Shown: one piece after another, positions 57,090 through 64,000 of the stretch
How positions within the stretch are numbered: position 1 is the first letter of the stretch
How the letters are laid out: each line of letters opens with the position of its first letter
Translations under genes and position numbers: made by a program
Notes under the pieces: model-generated
What the model was told of the DNA's origin: nothing
Databases searched by the model: none
What the model saw: only the letters and a program-made list of their open reading frames with translations
Assembly (NCBI RefSeq): GCF_000525835.1
Contig: NZ_AODD01000007.1
Coordinates: forward strand, 1 to 64,000
Source of the DNA: Listeria grandensis FSL F6-0971
GTDB taxonomy: Bacteria > Bacillota > Bacilli > Lactobacillales > Listeriaceae
Length of the DNA: 64,000 nt
Reading direction: 5' to 3'

Positions 57090-58258
57090 TGCGGGTGATG
57101 GCGATTGTAAGGCGGATTGCGAATCAGTTCCGACGGGATAAAAGGACGTTAGCTTTGATGTTTATTGCACCGCTTATTTTGATTACGTTGATCAATTATT
57201 TATTTGATGGAAATGCGGTGGATCCGAAAGTCGGTGTGGAAGGCGTGTCAGGTGAGATGGTGGCACAGCTGAAGGACACGGATATGACGGTGAAGCAATA
57301 TGATTCGGTGAGTGATGTGAAGGGGACCATCAAGTCGGACGGGCTGGACGCATTTATTAGGCAGGATGGCGCGGATGTGAATTTAACATTTGAGAACAGT
57401 GATCCAGGTGTTAGCAAACAGATTCAGATGAAATTGCAGGCGGCTTTGATGGCGGAGCAGAAAGATGCGATGAAGCAACTAGGCGTGTCGATGCAAGAAG
57501 CGAGTGCGAAGATACAGCAGACATTAGCGATGGTTGCGAAACAATACACGGCACAAACGGGTCAGCTGTTAGACATCCCGACGGTGAATTTGCCGATTCC
57601 AAAAGAACAGCAACAGCTATCGATTTCGACGGAATATATATATGGTGACGCGGATACAACGTTTTTTGATACGATTGGACCGATTTTTATTGGCTTTTTT
57701 GTATTCTTCTTTGTCTTTTTGATTGCAGGGATTTCGTTCTTGCGTGAGCGGACAACGGGGACTTTAGAGCGGTTGATGGCGACGCCGATTAAGCGGTGGG
57801 AGCTGGAAACGGGATATTTGCTCGGTTTTGGGATATTTGCCTTGGCTCAGTCCATTATCGTGGCGCTTTATTCGATTCACGTACTGAATATGGTACAAAT
57901 GGGCTCGATTTGGTATGTTTTACTGATTACGCTGATGTTAGCAATGGTGGCATTGACACTTGGCATTCTGCTGTCGACATTTGCGAATAATGAGTTTCAA
58001 ATTGTGCAATTTATTCCGATTGTGATTGTACCACAAGTGCTGTTTTGTGGTATCTTTCCGCTAGAAGGAATGGCGGATTGGTTGCAGTGGGTGGCGCACA
58101 TTATGCCACTTTATTATGGCGCGGATGCATTGACATCGATCATGGTAAAAGGCGAAGGATTCGGTGGTTTTGCGACGGATTTCTATATTTTACTTGGATT
58201 TGCGCTCGTTTTCATGATTTTAAACATTTTTGCACTGAAAAAATATCGTAAAATATAG
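57086..58258 (+). CDS. ABC-2 type permease (YhgE/YfiM-like)
   Basis: A 390-aa protein. There is one N-terminal membrane segment (TLALMFIAPLILITLINYLF), a large extracellular domain of about 170 residues that is Gln/Asp/Lys-rich, then five membrane segments. They include GISFLRERTTGTLERLMATPIKRWE, a signature of the ABC2_membrane_3 group. It is the partner of the preceding ATPase; the substrate is unknown, possibly a drug or antimicrobial lipid. Confidence 0.9.
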   Translation: MMRVMAIVRRIANQFRRDKRTLALMFIAPLILITLINYLFDGNAVDPKVGVEGVSGEMVAQLKDTDMTVKQYDSVSDVKGTIKSDGLDAFIRQDGADVNLTFENSDPGVSKQIQMKLQAALMAEQKDAMKQLGVSMQEASAKIQQTLAMVAKQYTAQTGQLLDIPTVNLPIPKEQQQLSISTEYIYGDADTTFFDTIGPIFIGFFVFFFVFLIAGISFLRERTTGTLERLMATPIKRWELETGYLLGFGIFALAQSIIVALYSIHVLNMVQMGSIWYVLLITLMLAMVALTLGILLSTFANNEFQIVQFIPIVIVPQVLFCGIFPLEGMADWLQWVAHIMPLYYGADALTSIMVKGEGFGGFATDFYILLGFALVFMILNIFALKKYRKI

Positions 58259-58273
58259 AAAGGAATGGTGGTA

Positions 58274-58927
58274 ATGGCTGAAAATAACGATATCTTGACG
58301 CAGATGCTTGAGGTGGCGGAACAGGATAAAAAAATGAGCGATAAGCAGCGGAAAATTGTAGCGGCTGCGATTGAATTGTTTGCTGAACGTGGTTTTGCGG
58401 CGACTTCAACGAGTGAGATTGCGAAGCGCGCTGGTGTTGCAGAAGGTACAATTTTTCGACATTATAAGACAAAGAAAGATTTATTAACGTCGATCACTGT
58501 GCCGATCATGATTGATAGTGTCGCGCCATTTTTGGCTAGGACTTTTGTGGCGGAGGTATTTGAGCAGGAGTATCCAGATTTTAGGGCTTTCTTAACGGAA
58601 CTTGTGCGGAATCGGTTTGATTTTGTACGTGAGAATAATCAGGTGATCAAGATTTATATGCAGGAACTGTTATATCATGATGAGATGCGGGAGCAATTCT
58701 CAAAGGTTTTTATGGTGCATGTGAAGGGGCAGTTTGATCGGGTTATTGTTTTTTTTAAAGAACGCGGGGAGATTAACGATATGCCAAATAGTACGATTAT
58801 GCGGGCGCTGATTACGAATATTGTTTGTTTTTTGATGACGCGGTTTATGATTATGCCAAAAGCCGATTGGGATGATGATGCGGAAATCGAGCGAACTGTC
58901 ACGTATATATTGAATGGTATAAGTTAA
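58274..58927 (+). CDS. TetR-family transcriptional regulator
   Basis: A 217-aa regulator. ATG 58274 is preferred over 58265, which is too close to AAAGGA. Residues about 20-65 hold the TetR helix-turn-helix: RKIVAAAIELFAERGFAATS, then EIAKRAGVAEGTIFRHYKTKKDLL. The C-terminal ligand domain is helical. As the last gene of the exporter operon it probably represses it through the palindrome at 56303-56316 and is released by the exported compound. Confidence 0.92.
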   Translation: MAENNDILTQMLEVAEQDKKMSDKQRKIVAAAIELFAERGFAATSTSEIAKRAGVAEGTIFRHYKTKKDLLTSITVPIMIDSVAPFLARTFVAEVFEQEYPDFRAFLTELVRNRFDFVRENNQVIKIYMQELLYHDEMREQFSKVFMVHVKGQFDRVIVFFKERGEINDMPNSTIMRALITNIVCFLMTRFMIMPKADWDDDAEIERTVTYILNGIS

Positions 58928-58975
58928 AAGAAGGGTGCATTGCCAGCAAATATAGGGCGATGCATCCTTCTTTTT
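58928..58975. terminator. Bidirectional terminator between tetR and kdpD
   Basis: AGAAGGGTGCATTGCC pairs with GGGCGATGCATCCTTCT (two mismatches), loop about 10 nt, flanked by A- and T-runs. Confidence 0.87.
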
Positions 58976-58979
58976 GTCA

Positions 58980-60131
58980 TCAGTTTTTTCTTGAATCGGC
59001 GACGATATGAATATCGATTCCGTCTGTTTCACGCATAATGGCATTTACGACAGAGCCTTTTGTCAGTTCTTCTAGGCGCGTTTTGACGGATTGACCAAGA
59101 ATGATTTGCGTAATATGATGTGTTTTTGCGACATCTGTAATGACACTGAAAATCTTGCGACTATGATTGGACTCAATTATAAAATGCGCGTTGAATTCTT
59201 TGGCTAGCTTTTTCCAGGTGTCGTATTTCTTGCGGGTATGCGGATCGAGATCGCTAAAATTTCCAGGTATTGCGGTGAGAATAAAGAGTTCTGCGCGCAG
59301 TCTATTCGCGATTCGCCAGCCACGACGGATCAGTTTTTCAGCGTTGTCATCATTTTTAATACAGACGAGTATTTTTTCGTTCATAGCAGCGGCACGATGT
59401 TTGGGCTCCTTTTCGGGAGTCTTATCATCAACATCATCGGCGACTTCGCGTAATGCCATTTCGCGGAGTGCGGATAGATTGCGCTGTGTAAAGAAATTTT
59501 CGAGTGATTGATTGATTTTATGGATGGCATAGATTTTCCCATCGCGAAGCCGTTTTTGGAGTGTTTCTGCGGAGACATCGATCAGGATGACCTCACTTGC
59601 TGTATCTAAAAGATGATCGGGAATGCGTTCGCGTACTTTCACGCCAGTAATGGTTTGCACCGCATCATGCAAGCTTTCCAAATGCTGAATATTGACGGCT
59701 GTCAGGACGTTGATGCGATGATCTAAAATATCTAACACATCTTGATATCGCTTGTCATGTTTGGAACCAGGAATATTGGTATGCGCGAGTTCATCAATAA
59801 GGACAACATCTGGATTGCGACGAATAATGGCATCCACATCGAGGTCATGAAAAGTACTACCTTTGTATGGAATTGATTTTAGCGGGATGATTTCCAGATC
59901 TCCAATCATATTTTTCGTTTCTTCGCGATTATGCGTTTCTACTAGACCGACCACGACATCGAGCCCTTCTTTTTTCATGTCTTGGGCTTCGATGAGCATG
60001 CGATATGTCTTACCAACGCCCGGCGCGGAGCCAATATAAATCTTGAGTTTGCCTTTTTTCAGACGTTCAATTTCGGCAAGGATTTCTTCGGGAGTCTTGC
60101 GGCGAAAGGAAAAATTACCATCATCGGTCAT
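58980..60131 (-). CDS. kdpD: Short KdpD: N-terminal KdpD and USP domains only
   Basis: A 383-aa protein. The KdpD domain (about 10-225) has GKLKIYIGSAPGVGKTYRML (Walker A), DVVLIDELAHTNIPGSKH and NIQHLESLHDAV. A USP-like domain (about 250-380) has EKILVCIKNDDNAEKLIRRG and ILGQSVKTRLEELTKGSVV. The membrane segments, GAF and histidine-kinase halves of full KdpD (about 890 aa) are absent. No further kdpD frame or kdpE follows, only the terminator at 58928-58975. Truncated KdpD forms are known in some bacteria. In staphylococci the USP domain of KdpD binds c-di-AMP, so it may sense that signal. It is the last gene of the operon. Confidence 0.9.
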   Translation of the reverse strand: MTDDGNFSFRRKTPEEILAEIERLKKGKLKIYIGSAPGVGKTYRMLIEAQDMKKEGLDVVVGLVETHNREETKNMIGDLEIIPLKSIPYKGSTFHDLDVDAIIRRNPDVVLIDELAHTNIPGSKHDKRYQDVLDILDHRINVLTAVNIQHLESLHDAVQTITGVKVRERIPDHLLDTASEVILIDVSAETLQKRLRDGKIYAIHKINQSLENFFTQRNLSALREMALREVADDVDDKTPEKEPKHRAAAMNEKILVCIKNDDNAEKLIRRGWRIANRLRAELFILTAIPGNFSDLDPHTRKKYDTWKKLAKEFNAHFIIESNHSRKIFSVITDVAKTHHITQIILGQSVKTRLEELTKGSVVNAIMRETDGIDIHIVADSRKN

Positions 60132-60146
60132 AGGCTTCCGACCTCC

Positions 60147-60701
60147 TTAGTCATGTAATTTTGATAAGGCTAAATTTAATTGTAAAACATTTACACGTGG
60201 CTCACCAAAAATACCGAGAGAGCGTGATGCTGTGCAGTCCGCTACAAGTTTAGAAACCGTGGCAACTTCTAAATGGTTTGCCTTGGCAACGCGCGCTACT
60301 TGCAATTTCGCGCTGGCGACAGAGATATCAGGATCAAGACCCGACCCGGAGTTTGTTACTAAATCTGCCGGGATATTGGTGCGATCCATGGTGGAATTAT
60401 CTTTCATAAGCTGTGCAATAGATGCTTCGACGCGCTTTTTCAGGGCTGGATTCGAAGCTGCTAAATTTAGAGAACCGCTTGCACTCGCATCATTTTTGAT
60501 AGAAGAGACGCGACCATGAAAGTAGTTAGCCGATGAGAAGTTTTGTCCAATCCATTTGGAACCGATGATTTTCTTATCCTTTTTGATTAGCGAACCATTA
60601 GCTTGCTTTGGAAAAAGAACTTGGGCCACGCCAGTTGTCGCGAGTGGGTAAATAAGTCCGCAAATAACGATGAAGACAAGGCATAAACGTAGTGCTTTCA
60701 T
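60147..60701 (-). CDS. kdpC: K+-transporting ATPase KdpC subunit
   Basis: A 184-aa protein with one N-terminal membrane segment (LVFIVICGLIYPLATTGVAQ). FPKQANGSLI, IGSKWIGQNFSSANYFHGR, NIPADLVTNSGSGLDPDIS and VNVLQLNLAL are all KdpC signatures. KdpC stabilises the KdpA-KdpB complex and raises nucleotide affinity. It is cotranscribed between kdpB and kdpD. RBS AGGAGGG overlaps the true end of kdpB. Confidence 0.95.
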   Translation of the reverse strand: MKALRLCLVFIVICGLIYPLATTGVAQVLFPKQANGSLIKKDKKIIGSKWIGQNFSSANYFHGRVSSIKNDASASGSLNLAASNPALKKRVEASIAQLMKDNSTMDRTNIPADLVTNSGSGLDPDISVASAKLQVARVAKANHLEVATVSKLVADCTASRSLGIFGEPRVNVLQLNLALSKLHD

Positions 60702-60713
60702 CTTTTTTCCCTC

Positions 60714-62745
60714 CTATATGAAGACCGAAACGGCCAAATCAATTATTTTAATACCGAAAAATGGGGCAATGACGCCGCCGAGGCCGTAGACGAACAGGTT
60801 TTTTTTGGAGTAGCTTACTTGCCTTCATTGGCGTGTATTTGACGCCTTTCATCGCGAGCGGAATCAAGATCGGAATGATGACAGCATTAAAAACGAGTGC
60901 AGAAATAATCGCGCTAGTAGGGGAGTCCAATTGCATTATATTTAGTTGGTTCATCGCCGGAATGGCAATGGCGAACATCGCCGGGATAATCGCGAAATAT
61001 TTGGCAATGTCATTGGCAATACTGAATGTTGTCAAGGCACCGCGCGTCATTAAGAGCTGTTTTCCAATCGAAACAACTTCGATAATTTTTGTTGGATCAG
61101 AATCCAAATCTACCATGTTCGCGGCTTCTTTTGCAGCGATTGTTCCAGAGTTCATCGCAAGACCAACATCGGCTTGAGCAAGTGCAGGTGCATCATTCGT
61201 GCCATCGCCAGTCATCGCGACGAGTTTGCCAAGTGCTTGCTCATCTTTGATTACTTGAATTTTGTCCTCTGGTTTGGATTCGGCGATGTAATCATCGACT
61301 CCGGCTTCCGCGGCAATTGTTTTCGCTGTCAATGGGTTGTCTCCTGTACACATAATCGTTTTGATTCCCATTTTGCGCAGTTGAGCGAACCGTTCTTGCA
61401 TACCGGGTTTGACTGTATCTTTCAGATAGATAAAACCGTAAATTTCGGCGTCGACAGAGACTGCTAGAGGCGTACCGCCAAGCCGTGCAATACTATCTCC
61501 AACTTCTTGCATATCAGCAGGCAAATTACCACCCAAACCTTCTACCCAGCGAGCAATCGAATCGGAGGCCCCTTTACGGATTTTACGATCGTCTTTTAAG
61601 GTAATACCACTCATTCGCGTTTCTGCTTGGAATTCGATTTCCTGAGCGATCTGCGAATCATTGTCAGGGTAGGTGATTTCCAGTCGTTTAGCCAAAGCTA
61701 ACACGGATTTCCCTTCTGGTGTATCATCTTTTAACGAACTAATCGCAGCGATTTCGGCGACCTGGGCCATTGTATGACCACCGACCGGCAAAAACTCACT
61801 CGCCATCCGATTTCCAAACGTGATGGTGCCCGTTTTATCTAAAATAATGGTATTAATATCCCCAGCTGCTTCCACGGCTTTTCCGCTCATCGCAAGTACA
61901 TTGAAACGTGTCACCCGATCCATTCCCGCAATTCCAATCGCAGAAAGGAGGGCGCCAATCGTTGTTGGAATAAGGCAAACTAGCAGTGCTACCAGCGTTG
62001 GAATCGACAACAGGACGCCATTAAAACGCGCAATTGGATACAGCGTCATGACCACAATCATAAAAATAACGGTCAGCGTAATGAGCAAAATGGTGAGCGC
62101 AATCTCATTCGGCGTTTTTTGACGTTTAGCCCCTTCGACCATGGAGATCATCTTGTCAAGGAAGGACTCACCAGGGTTGCTTTCAATCCGGACTTTAATA
62201 GCGTCACTAAGAACCATTGTTCCACCAGTAACCGAGGCAAAATCACCGCCGCTCTCTTTAATAACAGGTGCAGATTCACCAGTAATCGCCGATTCATCAA
62301 TCGATGCAAGCCCTTCAATAATTTCCCCATCACTCGGAATCAAATCGCCCATTTCAACGAGGACAATATCTCCTTTATGCAGCGTGGACGCCGGAACTTC
62401 TTTCACAGATCCATCTTTTTGAATCCATTTTGCTACCGTATCTTGCTTCGTTTTTTTAAGTGAATCGGCTTGCGCCTTTCCGCGACCTTCTGCCAAACTT
62501 TCCGCAAAATTTGCAAATAGAATTGTGACGAATAAAATAAGGAACACCGTCAGCTCGTATCCAAATGCTCCTGTTATACCAAAAAACTGCGGAAACAAAA
62601 GAAGTAACAGTACAACAAAAGTTCCAACTTCTACAACAAACATAACTGGATTTTTCATCATGACTACCGGATTCAATTTTACAAAGCTCATTTTTATAGC
62701 AGTGAGCATCATTTCTCGATTAAATAAGACGTTTTTTTTCTCCAT
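60714..62745 (-). CDS. kdpB: K+-transporting P-type ATPase KdpB (C-terminus frameshifted)
   Basis: The uninterrupted frame gives 665 aa and stops at 60748. The domains are VTGES-type actuator ([11 protein letters not shown]), phosphorylation motif ILDKTGTIT, and hinge [13 protein letters not shown]. The last 28 residues of the open frame ([14 protein letters not shown] end) are not KdpB-like. Shortening the eight-T run at 60799-60806 to seven gives [20 protein letters not shown], then KIIDL, the expected final membrane helix. It then stops at 60714 (676 aa). So the gene is probably intact and the extra base is an error. It hydrolyses ATP to drive K+ through KdpA. Confidence 0.9.
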
Positions 62746-62757
62746 TTTTATACACTC

Positions 62758-64000
62758 CTATAAAGTTAAACTTTCTGCAATTGGTCCAAGTACGAGGACA
62801 GGTAAGAAGGTCAGGGCGCCGATAATGAGCACGACCATCACTAAAATCCCTGTAAACAAGCCATTATCTGTTCTGAACGTCCCGATGGTTTCGGGAATAA
62901 ACGATTTTGCTGTCATTGAACCGGCGACGGCCAGTAATAGTACGATTGAAGCATAGCGCCCTAAAAACATCACGATTCCAGTCGTCAAATTCCAAAACGG
63001 GGTATCATCTTGAAGCCCTTCAAAACCCGAGCCATTGTTTGCAGCAGAAGAAGTGAATTCATATAAAACTTGTGTCATGCCATGGAAACCAGGATTAGAA
63101 ATGGCTTCAGTTCCTAGTGTTGTAAGCAATGCTACGGCTGTGGGAACCAAGATAATTATTGGATGAACGAGCAGTGTCAGGGTGATTAGCTTCATTTCCC
63201 TCGGCTCGATTTTGCGACCAAGAAATTCGGGGGTGCGCCCAATCAAGAGCCCGCATAAAAATACACCGAGCATCGCGTACATCAACATGTTGATTAAGCC
63301 GACACCATCACCGCCAAATACGACATTGAGCATCATCAAGGCTAGCGTTCCCATACCACCGAGCGGCGTCAACGTGTCATGCATATTGTTCACCGATCCA
63401 GTCGTGGCCGCCGTTGTAATCGTACTAAAGAGCGTCGAACCACCGAGTCCAAAGCGCATTTCTTTGCCTTCCATACTGCCTTGCGCATTGGAAACCCCGA
63501 GCCCAGTTAACACCGGATTACCGGCTTTCTCCGACATGAAAATCAGCCCAAGAAAAACGATAAACAAGACAAACATCGCGAAAAAAATAACCCAGCCTTG
63601 CTTTTGATTTTTAGCAAAACGGCCATATGTGTAGGTAAGTGAAGCAGGGATACACCACATTGCTAGCATCTCCAACACATTTGTAATCGGCGTTGGATTT
63701 TCGAATGGATGTGCCGAGTTAGCACCGAAGAACCCACCACCGTTCGTTCCTAAATGCTTGATCGCTTCAAGAGATGCTACAGGTCCAAGTGCAAGGGTTT
63801 GTTTTACGCCCTCAAGCGTTGTCAACGTTTGCGAGCTCGCTAAAGTCTGTGGCACCGCAAGCCCCACCAAAACGATAGCTAAAACAAAGGAAAAAGGCAA
63901 GAGCAACCGTGTGATGGTCCTCGTGAAATCTTCATAAAAATTACCCAGCGTTTGGCCTTTACTCGTAATCCCACGAATGAATGCAATCGCAACAGAAATC
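62758..64000 (-). CDS. kdpA: K+-transporting ATPase KdpA subunit (5' partial)
   Basis: At least 414 aa of KdpA are present; the frame is open to the window edge, where AFIRGITSKGQTLGNFYEDF marks the N-terminal third. The selectivity-filter repeats are visible (GTNGGGFFGANSAHPFENP, TTAATTGSVNNMHDTLTPLGG and TSSAANNGSGFEGL). TTG 63906 is not the start; the real one lies beyond 64000. KdpA is the K+ channel-like subunit. The Kdp pump is high-affinity and induced at low K+; the promoter and any c-di-AMP riboswitch would be outside this window. Confidence 0.95.
   Translation of the reverse strand, partial: ISVAIAFIRGITSKGQTLGNFYEDFTRTITRLLLPFSFVLAIVLVGLAVPQTLASSQTLTTLEGVKQTLALGPVASLEAIKHLGTNGGGFFGANSAHPFENPTPITNVLEMLAMWCIPASLTYTYGRFAKNQKQGWVIFFAMFVLFIVFLGLIFMSEKAGNPVLTGLGVSNAQGSMEGKEMRFGLGGSTLFSTITTAATTGSVNNMHDTLTPLGGMGTLALMMLNVVFGGDGVGLINMLMYAMLGVFLCGLLIGRTPEFLGRKIEPREMKLITLTLLVHPIIILVPTAVALLTTLGTEAISNPGFHGMTQVLYEFTSSAANNGSGFEGLQDDTPFWNLTTGIVMFLGRYASIVLLLAVAGSMTAKSFIPETIGTFRTDNGLFTGILVMVVLIIGALTFLPVLVLGPIAESLTL

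Noticed and set aside
58980-60131. kdpD as another frameshift victim
   Set aside because: The short protein ends naturally after the USP domain. A strong terminator follows at once and no frame downstream encodes the membrane or kinase part, so truncation is genuine and not a one-base error.
62119-62463. Plus-strand frames opposite kdpB (and similar ones opposite manR and lysP)
   Set aside because: No RBS, no family resemblance, and the minus-strand genes are certain.
1-64000. CRISPR array, tRNA/rRNA, IS element, prophage or integration site
   Set aside because: No regularly spaced repeats, no cloverleaf sequences, no transposase or integrase frames and no terminal repeats were seen.

Overview
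The window reads as a chromosomal segment of a low-GC Gram-positive bacterium, almost certainly a Listeria in the broad sense. This is an inference from gene content and order. The run HflX, metallophosphoesterase, LplA, then UPF0266 protein, mannose-PTS, ManR, azoreductase, then NmrA-like oxidoreductase, YceI, LysP, LOV-STAS photoreceptor, RelP, CPA1 antiporter, XRE-cupin regulator and PotABCD follows, as I recall it, the lmo0762-lmo0810 stretch of L. monocytogenes. The kdp operon, the WxL-LRR protein, a methylhydroquinone-type detoxification cluster and the ABC/TetR block are additions or rearrangements.

Layout. 1-6.5 kb: 3' end of a membrane protein, FrnE-like DsbA, a RibF-like nucleotidyltransferase, two small conserved proteins, and a membrane protein/SGNH hydrolase/ABC exporter operon. 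6.7-9.8 kb: VOC, VOC, MhqD-like hydrolase and flavin reductase in one operon. 9.9-14.1 kb: GNAT; hflX behind a leader-peptide attenuator; metallophosphoesterase; lplA. 14.2-24.6 kb: lipoproteins, GntR regulator, polysaccharide deacetylase, lipid kinase, degenerate CbiX, ROK kinase, serine hydrolase and small proteins. 24.6-31.3 kb: mannose PTS (mpo-type), its sigma54 activator ManR, and azoR. 31.3-36.2 kb: a CoA-activase remnant, a FakA-FakB fusion, and a lipoprotein with a decayed duplicate. 36.2-46.2 kb: oxidoreductase, RarD, YceI/MarR, lysP under a lysine riboswitch, LOV-STAS, relP, CPA1 antiporter. 46.3-50.7 kb: polyamine transporter and its regulator. 50.8-55.9 kb: VOC, WxL-LRR surface protein, UPF0718/TIGR03943 pair, coaA. 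55.9-56.2 kb: a par-type (Fst/RNAII) type I toxin-antitoxin locus. 56.3-58.9 kb: ABC-2 exporter with TetR. 59-64 kb: kdpABC with a short KdpD lacking the kinase half; kdpA runs off the window.

Two systems stand out. (1) Upstream of hflX is a 16-residue leader peptide with an RLR motif resembling the ErmDL macrolide-arrest peptide, followed by a terminator and an upstream copy of its descending arm. This is a likely macrolide-sensing attenuator. (2) Downstream of coaA is an unannotated Fst-like toxin (39 aa, TTG start) with a convergent antisense RNA, matching direct repeats, a shared terminator and an SD-sequestering upstream helix.

Quality caveat. Five genes (membrane protein at 3.0 kb, PepSY lipoprotein at 14.2 kb, oxidoreductase at 36.2 kb, XRE-cupin regulator at 46.4 kb, kdpB at 60.7 kb) are each restored by a one-base change in a homopolymer run. 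Homopolymer sequencing error is the simplest explanation, so these breaks should not be read as biology without confirmation. No tRNA, rRNA, IS element, prophage or CRISPR array was seen.
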